Assembly (NCBI GenBank): GCA_002423435.1
Contig: DIWE01000023.1
Coordinates: 62,001 to 126,000, forward strand
Length of the DNA stretch: 64,000 nucleotides
Direction: 5' to 3'
DNA from: Clostridiales bacterium UBA6114
Lineage (GTDB): Bacteria; Bacillota; Clostridia; Oscillospirales; Butyricicoccaceae
Shown here in pieces: positions 49,662 to 59,151 of the stretch. Positions within the stretch are counted from its first letter, which is position 1, and every line of letters begins with the position of its first letter. The notes below the pieces were generated by a model, which did no database searches, had not been told where the DNA came from, and was given only the letters and a program-made list of their open reading frames with translations. Position numbers and translations under genes: made by a program.

Positions 49662-51044
49662 TTATCCAAGATAATCCAGCAATGTGTTTTGGATCACTTT
49701 TGCGCCCGCGGACAAAGCGGCCGAATACGTTACCTCCGCGCTTGCCAGTTTCATACTGGCTTCGGAAAGGTCCACTTCATCGTTTGCCGAAAGCAATTCG
49801 GAATAGGTCGTATAGTTATCCTCCAGGCGACTTTGCGTCAGCTCGACATAACTGGCTCTCGTGCCGAGATTCGATCTCGACGCCAGCAGCCTGTCGATAT
49901 CCTGATCCAGGTCGTCCAGCAAACCGGACAGATCCAGCTCGCTCGTTTCGACAGTTACTTCCGCCGGCGGGCCTTCGCTGTATGCCGCAGTCTTATATTG
50001 CGTTTCTCCGCTAAGCGCCAGCTGGATTTTTGCCAGGGTATTGAACAGACTGTCGCTTCCCTCGCCGAAAATGTCGCTCCCCTCGGAATTGACGGCGATG
50101 CTGTTGCTTTCTCCCAGTTTATAAAGGATATTCTCGCTGTCGTCGTCAGTGGACGTCATGCCGTCTGAAAAGCCGAGCTCTCTTACATCCAGAGTGCCGC
50201 TGCCGATCGATATGCTGCTGCCGTCCTGAACCGTAAGCACGATCTTGCCGTCATCCTGGCTGACTTTAATTAAAGGGTCGACCTCTCCGCTTCCGGAAGG
50301 GAATGCCGCGCTGATCTTGCTCTGAAGCTCGGTTACGAGAGAATCGATATCGTAGGTGATCCCGTCCGTCAGGCTGATGGTGCTGCTTACGCCGTCCAAG
50401 GTTATGCAAAAATCAAGAGCTCCGGCTGCCGCCGTAAAGCTTTCGAATTTCGCCGATTCAAGCTCCGGCTGCCCGCTGATTTTGTCCATATTGTTTAGGT
50501 AAAAGGCCTCAAGGTCGCTGTCTGAAACCGAAGCGGAAACCACGGCGCCTAAGGATAAATATTTTCCGTTGTACGTGACCATATCGCCCACATCGGTGGA
50601 AACGATTTCAAAGGGCGCCTCGTCCGTACTGTAGCCGGCAAAAACATACTTCCCCGCATAGCAGGAATTGGCAATTTCGATAATCCCGTTTTTCAGTTCT
50701 TCAATTTCCGTATTGATATTGCTTTTGTCCTCATCGGTCAAGGTTCCGTTTGCCGCCTGTACGGTCAGGTCTCTGATTTGATCAAGACTGTCTTTGACCT
50801 GTTTTAAGGCGGTATCGCTGAACTCCATCCAGGAGCTCGCGTCTTCCGCGTTTTTTTGCTGCTGCGTAATTGCCGACAGATAGCTTTTGATCTTAAGAGA
50901 TCTTGCGGCGGTCACGGGATCGTCGGAAGGGACCTGCAGCTTTTTCTGGGAGGAAGTCTGATTTTGAAGCTTCGAAAGCCGGACGAGGTTCCTGTTGATG
51001 TTTCGGATGGTGTTTTGGACCATCATGCCGTTGGTAATCCTCAT
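49662..51044 (-). CDS. flgL: Flagellar hook-filament junction protein FlgL
   Basis: 460 residues. Flagellin-like ends: RITNGMMVQNTIRNINRNLVRLSKLQNQTSSQKKLQVPSDDP (in parts) at the N-terminus and a C-terminal YVELTQSRLEDNYTTYSELLSANDEVDL. Middle region enlarged compared with enteric FlgL (about 317 residues). Sits 45 bp after flgK copy 2. Confidence 0.93.
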   Translation of the reverse strand: MRITNGMMVQNTIRNINRNLVRLSKLQNQTSSQKKLQVPSDDPVTAARSLKIKSYLSAITQQQKNAEDASSWMEFSDTALKQVKDSLDQIRDLTVQAANGTLTDEDKSNINTEIEELKNGIIEIANSCYAGKYVFAGYSTDEAPFEIVSTDVGDMVTYNGKYLSLGAVVSASVSDSDLEAFYLNNMDKISGQPELESAKFESFTAAAGALDFCITLDGVSSTISLTDGITYDIDSLVTELQSKISAAFPSGSGEVDPLIKVSQDDGKIVLTVQDGSSISIGSGTLDVRELGFSDGMTSTDDDSENILYKLGESNSIAVNSEGSDIFGEGSDSLFNTLAKIQLALSGETQYKTAAYSEGPPAEVTVETSELDLSGLLDDLDQDIDRLLASRSNLGTRASYVELTQSRLEDNYTTYSELLSANDEVDLSEASMKLASAEVTYSAALSAGAKVIQNTLLDYLG

Positions 51045-51089
51045 GTTATCACCCTGTTTATTGAGATTTGTTTCCCGGCTGCCTCTTTA

Positions 51090-52631
51090 TTACCAATTCG
51101 CGCCCAAGGAATTGATCGTCACGTCAAGCACCTCGTCCATGACGCTGATTACCTTGGCAGCGGCATTATAGGCCTGCTGGTATATGACAAGATTTGCGGC
51201 TTCTTCTTCCGTGGACACCCCGGATACGGAGGTCCTGTTGTCGTCAATGTGGTCTAAAACGTTTTTGCCGCTGCTCTCCATTTGAGTTGAATAGGATACC
51301 GCAACTCCAAGCGTTGTCAATATGGAGTTGATATTGTCCTCGGGAGTGCCGTTTGCAAAGACGCCGCTGTCTTCGAAGATCTCCAGAAGGCCGCTTAAAT
51401 TATCGCTGTTCTCAGCTTCTCCGCTTACGGATGCGGCGGCAATTTTATCGACATCATTTGCCACGTCCGAGCTTAAGGATATATTGGCGGCAGTGATATT
51501 CGCGTAAATGGAATCCATGTCGGAACCGCTTTCCATCAGTTCGGCCGAGGATATTCCGTCATACGTAAAGAATCTTGTCCCGGTGCTGTCGTCCGAACCC
51601 ACGCCGCCGGCATGTCCGCTGCAGTATGACTCGCCGTCTGAGTATATGCCCTCGTTGAATGCTTTTGCGAGGGTCCTCGCGAAGGTGTCGAGCTGATTCA
51701 TATAATATGGAATCCCTTTGTACTCGCCACCTGCGCCGGTCCCGGTGCATAAATCGATATAGCCCTTGATTTCTCCGCCGCTGAAGGTAACGTCGTTCCC
51801 GGTTCCGGCCCACCGTACGGCATAGGTCCCGTCGCTTTCAGAGCCGTCGCTCACTTTGTAGCATTCGAGCTCGTTTGTTTCAAAGTGATTGACAAGGTTC
51901 GTGCCGTTTATTGTGATGCAGAATCTGAGATCCGCTTTACCGTTTGATAATATCCCCGCCGATACTTCGCTCACCTCGATATCCGCAATGGCGGACAGCT
52001 TGTCCACCAAAACCGTTCTCTGGTCACGCAGGTCGTTTGCCGTGCTCCCGTCAAGCTCCGCCTTATAAATCTGCTGGTTCAAAGCACAAATTTGCTTTGC
52101 GTATGAGTTGATCTCATCAACTTTGGACTTGATGGAATTGTTGCAGTCGTCGAGCAGATCCTGAAGGGTCCCGGCCATATTATTTAAGTATTTGCAGAAA
52201 GATTCCCCCTGCGCTGTTACGGAAGATCTCGCGGACTCTCCGCCGGGATCGGTGGCAAGCTCCTCCAGAGAGGATATAAAGCTGTTCAGGGTGTCGGCCA
52301 GGCCGTTATCGGAAGAGGCGTTCATAACGGCTTCCATTGTTGAAAGAGTTCCGCTTTTGGCGCTCCATTCCCCATAATTGGAATTTTGATCCCAGTAACG
52401 GTAGTCCAAAAACACGTTTCTGATTTGTATAATGGACGTAATACTGACACCTGTGCCCACCATGCCCGATCCGTCTCCCGTTTTGAGGGCTTGGGAAGCC
52501 TTCTGGGAAACGACCTGTCTTGAATACCCCGTCGTACTCGCGTTACTGATGTTGTGACTGGCTGTGTTTAAGGCGACCTGGCTAGCGGTCAGGGCCCTTA
52601 CGCCGATATTGATGCCGAAAAATGAATTCAC
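51090..52631 (-). CDS. flgK: Flagellar hook-associated protein FlgK, copy 2
   Basis: 513 residues from the GTG at 52631 (VNSFFGINIGVRALTASQVAL; GGGAGG upstream). The N-terminal flagellar rod motif HNISNASTTGYSRQVV and C-terminal SGVSTEEEAANLVIYQQAYNAAAKVISVMDEVLD (in parts) are standard FlgK ends. Begins within a few bases of the end of copy 1. The two are clearly paralogous but diverged, especially in the middle. Confidence 0.92.
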   Translation of the reverse strand: MNSFFGINIGVRALTASQVALNTASHNISNASTTGYSRQVVSQKASQALKTGDGSGMVGTGVSITSIIQIRNVFLDYRYWDQNSNYGEWSAKSGTLSTMEAVMNASSDNGLADTLNSFISSLEELATDPGGESARSSVTAQGESFCKYLNNMAGTLQDLLDDCNNSIKSKVDEINSYAKQICALNQQIYKAELDGSTANDLRDQRTVLVDKLSAIADIEVSEVSAGILSNGKADLRFCITINGTNLVNHFETNELECYKVSDGSESDGTYAVRWAGTGNDVTFSGGEIKGYIDLCTGTGAGGEYKGIPYYMNQLDTFARTLAKAFNEGIYSDGESYCSGHAGGVGSDDSTGTRFFTYDGISSAELMESGSDMDSIYANITAANISLSSDVANDVDKIAAASVSGEAENSDNLSGLLEIFEDSGVFANGTPEDNINSILTTLGVAVSYSTQMESSGKNVLDHIDDNRTSVSGVSTEEEAANLVIYQQAYNAAAKVISVMDEVLDVTINSLGANW

Positions 52632-52635
52632 TTTA

Positions 52636-54135
52636 TTACCTCCCGACCAATCCCATGCTTTGAATGACAGTTTCCAGCATATTGTCAATCGTGTTCATAA
52701 GTCTTGCGCTGGCATTGTACGCGTGCTGGTATTTGATCAGATTCGTCAGTTCCTCGTCCATGGATACTCCGGACAGCGCCTCCTTGTTTGCCTCAACCTC
52801 CTCCACAAGGGTGGTCTGGCTTTCGACAAAGCTCTCCGCCTCCTGTCCCTCGGTGCCGACCCAATCCACCAGCATGGAATAAAAATCGCTGACGTCCATT
52901 TTCAAACCGTCGTATTGAAAATATTCCGTGTCGGTGAAATCGGCGATTCCACCTGCAATCGCGCCGTCGTCGGACCCGCCTATGGAGGATGCCGCGATTT
53001 TGTCGGTGTCGTCCAGTTCGGGGTTCACCTGTATGTTGCCGGCCTCAAAGGGAAGGCTGTCGTCGATTTTTACAAAGAAGTCAGCTCCGGTGCTTCCGTC
53101 CAAGCCTTCTCCGCCGCTGTGGATGGCATTGACCTTTCTCGCCAGAAGGTTTATCAGCATGTTGAGGCCCATGCGAAGCTCCGTGATCAGATTTTCGCTT
53201 TCCCCCGTAAAGTTATAGCTTTCGGAATCGGCGTCCACGTCGGCTTCCTCATCCCCTGATTCCGCCAGAGACTCGGTTTCGTTTCCTCTTGACTCGATCA
53301 GGCCGAGCAGCATTCCGCCCTTAAGCTTTACTTCCTTGCCGCTTTCTTCCCAGACGACCGTGCTGAAAGAGCCGCTCCCGCTGTCGGATTCACAGGCGAG
53401 CGTGTTAAAGCTTGTTCCGCTGACCAGGCTGATCCCTCCGACTGAAACGCTGTACATGCCGTTTTTGTCTTCGGAAACGCTGATATTCACATAATCCGCA
53501 AGAGTATCCAAGAGGGAGTTTAACTCATCCGTGTAATCGTTTGCGTTATCGGTATTTGCTTCACACAAAGCGATTTTTCCATTCAGTTCGGCAACCTGTT
53601 CGGCTATGGAATTGATTTCATCCACCATGGACTCGATTTGGGAATCGAGGTTTTCCTGCATCTGGCTAAGTTGGCTGTCAAGCTGATTGAACATATTGAC
53701 CAGTGAGCTCGCATACTCAATCAGGGAGGCTCTTTCCTCCCCGCTCGTGGGATCTTTGGAAACCTCTTCCCATGCGCTAAAGAAATCGTCTATGGCGGTC
53801 TGTATGCCGCCGTCGTCCGAGAGGTCGTCCATGACCGCCTCAATATCCGAAACCGTATTTTCCCTGATCTGCCAGTAGCAAAGCGTGCTTTCCTCTTTTC
53901 TGTACATATTGTCCAGGAATATGCTTCGCACTTGTCTTAACTCTGCGATTCCCACACCGGTGCCTGTCTGGTACCTGCCGCTTTTCAGATAGGCCGCATC
54001 GCTCTGGATAACCTGTTGGCGCGCGTAACCCGCGGTATTTACGTTTGACACATTGTGAGCGGTTGTATTCAATGCCTTCTGGCTTGTATACAACCCGCTG
54101 GTTGCAATGGAAAGGGTGGAAAAGGTTGAGCTCAT
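52636..54135 (-). CDS. flgK: Flagellar hook-associated protein FlgK, copy 1
   Basis: 499 residues. STFSTLSIATSGLYTSQKAL and HNVSNVNTAGYARQQVI at the N-terminus; LSGVSMDEELTNLIKYQHAYNASARLMNTIDNMLE at the C-terminus (in parts). First of two tandem FlgK genes. Its start, with AGAGGAGGG, lies directly after the 310-bp inverted-repeat element that separates it from flgE. Confidence 0.92.
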   Translation of the reverse strand: MSSTFSTLSIATSGLYTSQKALNTTAHNVSNVNTAGYARQQVIQSDAAYLKSGRYQTGTGVGIAELRQVRSIFLDNMYRKEESTLCYWQIRENTVSDIEAVMDDLSDDGGIQTAIDDFFSAWEEVSKDPTSGEERASLIEYASSLVNMFNQLDSQLSQMQENLDSQIESMVDEINSIAEQVAELNGKIALCEANTDNANDYTDELNSLLDTLADYVNISVSEDKNGMYSVSVGGISLVSGTSFNTLACESDSGSGSFSTVVWEESGKEVKLKGGMLLGLIESRGNETESLAESGDEEADVDADSESYNFTGESENLITELRMGLNMLINLLARKVNAIHSGGEGLDGSTGADFFVKIDDSLPFEAGNIQVNPELDDTDKIAASSIGGSDDGAIAGGIADFTDTEYFQYDGLKMDVSDFYSMLVDWVGTEGQEAESFVESQTTLVEEVEANKEALSGVSMDEELTNLIKYQHAYNASARLMNTIDNMLETVIQSMGLVGR

Positions 54136-54149
54136 TTTTTCCCTCCTCT

Positions 54150-54459
54150 TTAAGCATAAGAGGCAAATCCGAACCCGTTTTTGAGGGGCAGGATTCCGCC
54201 ATTGCCGCAGAAAAGCACATTGCCATACGTCGGTATTGCCAATGTGCTTTTCCTTGCACTGACAAAATCCTGCTCCCTCAAAAATCTTCGACCTCTATGC
54301 TCCGATTTTTGGTGGATTTCAAGGCGACCGACGACGGCGGGCTGGCGCCCGCCGGGGTCCCCAACAAATCCCGATTTGTTGGGGTGGGTAAGAGAACAAC
54401 GCAAAAAGACGCCTAAGGCTAAGCATAGAGGCGGGTTCGGATTTGCCTCTTATGCTTAA
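54150..54459. repeat. 310-bp element with perfect 28-bp terminal inverted repeats and nested hairpins
   Basis: The ends 54150-54177 and 54432-54459 are exact reverse complements over 28 bases (TTAAGCATAAGAGG...). Inside are further pairs: 54178-54195 with 54266-54284; 54211-54222 with 54240-54251; 54292-54301 with 54422-54431; 54337-54354 (GGCGGGC/GCCCGCC); and 54359-54384 (CCCCAACAAATC/GATTTGTTGGGG). No transposase. It fits a MITE-like non-autonomous element or a large branched RNA in the intercistronic region. Confidence 0.75.
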
Positions 54460-54485
54460 GCAAAAGCCGCTTTACCGCCTAAGCG

Positions 54486-55826
54486 CTATCGTTTCATATT
54501 AATAAGTGTCTCCAGCATTTCGTCCGAAACGGTAATGATCCTGCTGTTTGCCTGATATCCTCTCTGGGTAATGATCATCTGGCTGAACTCATAGGAGAGG
54601 TCCACGTTTGACATTTCAAGGCTTCCCGAGGATAAGGTGCCGTTAGCCGCTACCCCATTGGTGAAATCGCCGGAGTTGACCGTTGCCACGTAGTAATTTG
54701 TCCCTGCCTTTTCAAGCCCGGAAGGATTGTCGAATTGCGCGAGCGCGAGCATACCGAGCGGCTGCTCCTGGCCGTTTGAATACACGCCCATAATAATTCC
54801 GTTGGAATCGATCGAAATATCCTCCAAGGTCCCGGCGCCATATCCGCTTACATCTCCCGTCTGTACGGAGCCGTCGCCGGATGTCGTGGTGACGTTGGAA
54901 AAGTCAAGCGTAACGTCAAATGAGGCTGCGCCTGATGAAGAGTCGGGCGTCAGAGTAATCGTCGGGGTATAATCAGAATCGTCTTCCACAAGCTTGCCCG
55001 AGCTGTCAAACGCAATGTATCCGCTGTAGCTTGATTCCGTTTCATCGGAGGCGTCCCCGACGCTGTAGTACCAGGTGGTGATAGGGTTACTGGAATCGGA
55101 GGAGTCCACATAACATTTTGTAAAGTTGACCTCAACATTGTGGCTGTTGCCCAGACTGTCGTAAACAGTCATCGTTGCGGTATACTGTACTTCGGGATCC
55201 GAGCCAATGTCGGTGGACCCGGAGCCCAGAGGCTCCTCGGATGAATCGAGGGTTCCGGTGAATGTGACTGAGTCCGTTGCCTTTGCGGCGATCGTTTTTT
55301 TGCTGCCGTTAACGCTGTCGGAATAAATATTAATTGCAGTAACACTCTGGTCGGTATTGAATTTATAGGAGCCATCCGACTGTTTTGTTCCGCCGTAATC
55401 CACCCATCCGTATACATTCAAACCGTCGCTGGTGGTGAGGTTTCCGTTTTCATCTATTGAAAAGTTGCCTGCCCTTGTAAACATATAGGAACCCGTTGTG
55501 CCGTTCCTGACGATGAAGAATCCGTTTCCGTTGATGGCAAGGTCGGTTGAATTGCCGGTGCTTTCGGTACTTCCCCTTGTCATCAGCGTATCAATGGAAC
55601 TGACTGTTGTCCCAAGGCCGATCTGCATGCCATTGCTTCCGCCCCTGCCCGTAGTGGAATCCGCCGCGGTGGCGCTGCGCAAGGTCTGGCTGAAAATATC
55701 GCTGAAGGTTACTCTTCCGGCCTTATAGGCTACGGTATTGATATTTGCAATGTTGTTGCCGATTACATCCATCTTTTGCTGGTGAGCTTTAAGCCCGGAA
55801 ACACCGGAATACAATGATCGCATCAT
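54486..55826 (-). CDS. flgE: Flagellar hook protein FlgE
   Basis: 446 residues. Rod/hook N-terminus MRSLYSGVSGLKAHQQKMDVIGNNIANINT (in parts) and C-terminal SNVDLSYEFSQMIITQRGYQANSRIITVSDEMLETL (in parts). The central FlgE_D2 region is Ser/Asp-rich. Forms the hook. Follows flgD by 29 bp and precedes the 310-bp element. Confidence 0.95.
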   Translation of the reverse strand: MMRSLYSGVSGLKAHQQKMDVIGNNIANINTVAYKAGRVTFSDIFSQTLRSATAADSTTGRGGSNGMQIGLGTTVSSIDTLMTRGSTESTGNSTDLAINGNGFFIVRNGTTGSYMFTRAGNFSIDENGNLTTSDGLNVYGWVDYGGTKQSDGSYKFNTDQSVTAINIYSDSVNGSKKTIAAKATDSVTFTGTLDSSEEPLGSGSTDIGSDPEVQYTATMTVYDSLGNSHNVEVNFTKCYVDSSDSSNPITTWYYSVGDASDETESSYSGYIAFDSSGKLVEDDSDYTPTITLTPDSSSGAASFDVTLDFSNVTTTSGDGSVQTGDVSGYGAGTLEDISIDSNGIIMGVYSNGQEQPLGMLALAQFDNPSGLEKAGTNYYVATVNSGDFTNGVAANGTLSSGSLEMSNVDLSYEFSQMIITQRGYQANSRIITVSDEMLETLINMKR

Positions 55827-55855
55827 AATAATTGCCTCCTCATATAAGGTTTTGA

Positions 55856-56647
55856 TCAGGTGACGCTATAGATTCCGTCAATGGGAACCTTAACGTTGTT
55901 CAAGGTTACCAAAATGCCGCCGTCCTCTTCCGTTACCTCGCTCAGTATTGCTGTGACGGGAACTACTTTCCCCGTATCGCTGTTTGTGACCGTCACACTG
56001 ATTTCCTCTCCGATGTGTTCATTCAGATAGTCCGATTTGCTTTGGGAGCTCTTGTAATCACTGGAGGTAATGGAATTAAGCGTACATGTTACGCCGTCGA
56101 CCAGCGCGTAATCTTCATAGGTGCCTTTCACTACTCCCGATACCGTACCCGCCACGCTGATCACGTCAAGGCTCTCTGCATCATAAATATATCCTTCGCA
56201 TGTCTTTCCGATCATCGCGGACAAATTATAGACGGCCGCCCTGTCATAATCGTAAACATTGGTGATGTCCTCCAGTTCCACGTCTGTTCCGTTGACTACC
56301 AGCGTGGCTTCCCCGTCGCTCATTTTGACGGAATCCACGATTCCCTCAATTGCGGATGTCGAGCCGGTGCTGTCAGTTACTGTGGCGGTGACGTATTTCC
56401 CGGTCATGGTAAGCGCCTCCATGGAAGAAATGCTGGCGCTCATATTGCTCATCTGCTCTAAAGTGCTGAACTGTGCCAATTGAGAAATATACTCCGTATT
56501 GTCTGTTGGGTTTAAAGGGTCCTGGTATTTAAGCTGTGTGACCAGAAGGTTCAGAAAATCACTTTTGCCCAGCTCATCCGATGTGTTTCGGCTGGAAGTG
56601 GTGCTTGAGGTTGTATATGACGTGCTGCCAACTGAACTGACACTCAT
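55856..56647 (-). CDS. flgD: Flagellar hook assembly/capping protein FlgD
   Basis: 263 residues. The N-terminal signature LGKSDFLNLLVTQLKYQDPLNPTDNTEYISQLAQFSTLEQM (in parts) is the FlgD scaffold motif; the C-terminal part is beta-rich. First gene of this flagellar run; its promoter should lie in 56648-56785, where TTGGCA (56730-56725) and TGTTAC (56707-56702) are spaced 17 bp on the minus strand. A tandem GTGTAGAATT repeat lies at 56747-56766. Confidence 0.93.
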   Translation of the reverse strand: MSVSSVGSTSYTTSSTTSSRNTSDELGKSDFLNLLVTQLKYQDPLNPTDNTEYISQLAQFSTLEQMSNMSASISSMEALTMTGKYVTATVTDSTGSTSAIEGIVDSVKMSDGEATLVVNGTDVELEDITNVYDYDRAAVYNLSAMIGKTCEGYIYDAESLDVISVAGTVSGVVKGTYEDYALVDGVTCTLNSITSSDYKSSQSKSDYLNEHIGEEISVTVTNSDTGKVVPVTAILSEVTEEDGGILVTLNNVKVPIDGIYSVT

Positions 56648-56785
56648 TGCCTTTCCTCCCGATTTTCAACAATTTTCGCCATTTTTTTCCTAATTCGCAT
56701 CGTAACAGCCAAATGCGGAATAATTGCCAAAAGAAAATGATAAATTGTGTAGAATTGTGTAGAATTATGAAATTTCAGGCAAATA

Positions 56786-56823
56786 AAAACCCCTGACGGA
56801 ATATTGTCCATCAGGGGTTTTTT
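56786..56823. terminator. Bidirectional terminator between response regulator and flgD
   Basis: AAAACCCCTGA pairs with TCAGGGGTTTT (56786-56796 with 56811-56821), flanked by A and T runs. Confidence 0.8.
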
Positions 56824-56847
56824 ATTGTCGTTCACTTTTTGTTTGTT

Positions 56848-57531
56848 TCAGGGATTACTGAGCAGCCTGTATCCATATCCATATACGGACTCGATTCTCA
56901 GAAGATCCACTTTCTTGCGGATTCTTCGAACAAGGTCGTCCACCGACCGGTCCGATCCGAAGTGCTCATCATTCCAAATATATTTTAATATCTGGTCTCT
57001 CGAAAAGGTTCTCAGGGGGTTTTTGGCCAACAGGAGTAAAAGATCAAACTCTTTTGAGGTAAGATTGATAATGCCGGTATCGGCATCTGTATACACCAGC
57101 CGGGATATTTCATCAATTTTATATGGAGGGATGTGATAAACCATCATTCTTTTTGAGGTTTCAGCATGTTCATATGCGCGTTCCAATATTTTCTTTGCGC
57201 GTATTACCAGTTCCTTCGGAAGGAAGGGTTTGGACAAATAATCGTCACAGCCCATTTCCAGTCCGATCACCCTGTCGGTAGTGGAATTTCGCTCGGAAAT
57301 TAATATTACAGGTATTTTGGGGTATTTTTCTTTTACCTCCTGTAATATCTGATAACCATCCACGCATGGAAGCCAGCTGTCCGTGATCCACATATGCGGA
57401 CACCTGTCAATATATTTATATGCCTTTTCTCCGCTCAGAAAAGAAGTGATCGTCCATCCTTCCTTCTGTAAATATAGAGACAGCAAATGATTTAAATGGG
57501 TATCGTTTTCCGCCAGGTAAACCTGAAACAT
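56848..57531 (-). CDS. OmpR-family response regulator, orphan
   Basis: 227 residues. The receiver has AENDT in place of the usual acidic DD pair (one Asp kept), Asp51 in ITDSWLPCVDGYQIL and Lys near 101 in YLSKPF. The C-terminal winged helix ends VDDLVRRIRKKVDLLRIESVYGYGYRL. No histidine kinase is adjacent. It lies upstream of the flagellar genes but is cut off from them by a terminator. Confidence 0.88.
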   Translation of the reverse strand: MFQVYLAENDTHLNHLLSLYLQKEGWTITSFLSGEKAYKYIDRCPHMWITDSWLPCVDGYQILQEVKEKYPKIPVILISERNSTTDRVIGLEMGCDDYLSKPFLPKELVIRAKKILERAYEHAETSKRMMVYHIPPYKIDEISRLVYTDADTGIINLTSKEFDLLLLLAKNPLRTFSRDQILKYIWNDEHFGSDRSVDDLVRRIRKKVDLLRIESVYGYGYRLLSNP

Positions 57532-58047
57532 TGCTGATTCCTCCAGCTAAAACATACATTCATCTCCTCCTGAGATGCAACATGATGATTGACAAATTTG
57601 TTTTTAAGCGCCACGTCATAATCATGTTGCTCTGTATCCATACAATTTTAAAATATTTAATTTTTGTATACGGACTGTACATACAAATAATTACTGTCAT
57701 CATAATTTCACCAGGTGTTAATCATGTGAATTCAGAGTGAAATATTATAAAATTTTAAATCGAGTGAGTGTCAATAGAGGAAAATACATCATCCCGCCAT
57801 CATAAAGAAAAACACATTTGTCAGATGCGGATAAAACATGCGTTATAAAAAAACGGCTGCGGCTTATGGTCCGCGGCCGAATTTATTTGGCCGTCATTTC
57901 CAATAAAGGAAAAAACAAGCAGATTTCATCTGCCTATAATACGGGCTTCACATTGCAGTATTTTAATAAACTTAGCCGAAGCATGATAATCATTTTTTTA
58001 CTTCAAACGCGTCAGAAAAAACATTTTAAAAGAAAGAGACAACCAGT
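57532..58047. other. 516-bp gap with a leader-like alternative hairpin, no gene seen
   Basis: AT-rich. No open frame with a ribosome site. On the plus strand, GGCTGCGG (57855-57862) pairs with CCGCGGCC (57871-57878), while CGGCC (57874-57878) can instead pair with GGCCG (57889-57893), a mutually exclusive pairing upstream of the stalk-domain gene. Confidence 0.4.
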
Positions 58048-59010
58048 ATGATGAAAAAAATTTTTGCTTTATTGATGTGTGTGTGTTTGCTTGCTCTATC
58101 GGTTTCCGCGGCCGAAACGACAGCCGATACAACGCTTCTGGGACAGGTAACGGCAATTTCGGGGAACAATGTGACCTTGGCAATTGGAACGCAGAACCAA
58201 CCGGACGCTTCGGGAGGAACTCCGCCCGCAGCGCCTTCGGAAAGCGACGCCGATAAGCCTGAAGCGCCGCCGCAGGATTCTTCAAGTGTTCCAAGCGGCG
58301 ATACGTCGGAAAGTTCTTCCGGCGGCTCGGCGCAGCCTCCATCCGGCGGTCCCGGGGGCGGGCATGGCGGTCTGACCTTGACCGGTGAAGAAAAAACGGT
58401 TACCATTGCCGACGGTGCGGACATCACGATCGAAAGCATGGGCTCATCTTCAACAGGCGCTTTATCGGATATTGCGGTGGGCGATATCCTGTCGGTAACG
58501 CTTTCCTCCGATACGGTCACCGCCGTTACAATCAGGCGCATGGGCGGCGGCAAGCAGCCGACGGCAGGCAGCAGCGCCAAGACCGCTGCACTGACGAGTT
58601 CATCCGTGCACGTAAATGGCAGCAGCGTGGCTTTTGAAGCGTATAATATCGACGGCAGCAACTATTTTAAGCTGCGCGATCTGGCGCAGGTACTAAATGG
58701 GACAGCCAAACAGTTTCAAGTGGGCTACGACAGTACGAATAAAGCCATCACCCTCACAAGCGGCGAAAGCTACACAGCCGTGGGCGGCGAGCTGACGGCG
58801 ACAACAAATACGGGAAGTGTCGAAGCGGCGCTTTCAAGTTCTTCGATTTATCTTGACGGCACGAAAATAAACCTTACGGCTTATACCATCGGGGGAAACA
58901 ACTATTTTAAGCTTCGGGATGCAGCTGAAGCTCTGGACTTTGGCGTGACCTGGGACAGCAGCACAAGCACAATCGGGATCGATACAACGACAGGGTATAC
59001 CGCGGAATAA
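58048..59010 (+). CDS. Secreted stalk-domain (copper amine oxidase N-like) protein
   Basis: 320 residues. Signal peptide (MKKIFALLMCVCLLALSVSA). Residues 25-180 hold a DUF5666-like beta region interrupted by a Pro/Ser/Gly-rich low-complexity stretch (about 50-110). Two stalk repeats with SNYFKLRDLAQVLNG and NNYFKLRDAAEALDFG follow (about 205-315). Stalk domains are cell-surface, carbohydrate- or wall-associated modules. No enzymatic domain. Terminator downstream. Confidence 0.82.
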   Translation: MMKKIFALLMCVCLLALSVSAAETTADTTLLGQVTAISGNNVTLAIGTQNQPDASGGTPPAAPSESDADKPEAPPQDSSSVPSGDTSESSSGGSAQPPSGGPGGGHGGLTLTGEEKTVTIADGADITIESMGSSSTGALSDIAVGDILSVTLSSDTVTAVTIRRMGGGKQPTAGSSAKTAALTSSSVHVNGSSVAFEAYNIDGSNYFKLRDLAQVLNGTAKQFQVGYDSTNKAITLTSGESYTAVGGELTATTNTGSVEAALSSSSIYLDGTKINLTAYTIGGNNYFKLRDAAEALDFGVTWDSSTSTIGIDTTTGYTAE

Positions 59011-59104
59011 AGCTTTCGGTACGGTTGGCGCCAAAATATTATAACCATGCGCAACGCGATGCAAAAAACTGAAATTCTGCATCACGGGGCTGTCTAGAAT
59101 AGAC

Positions 59105-59151
59105 AGAAAGAACAAATCGAGTGCCTATCCGGCACTCGATTTGTTCTTTCT
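59105..59151. terminator. Strong bidirectional terminator
   Basis: Perfect 21-bp arms (59105-59125 and 59131-59151) around a TATCC loop. Shared by the stalk-domain gene and the convergent M56 peptidase gene. Confidence 0.9.

Noticed and set aside
54181..54459. Open frames of 84-92 codons across the 310-bp element
   Set aside because: They run through palindromic DNA in both strands, end in the same terminal repeat and have no ribosome site; treated as shadows of a repeat.
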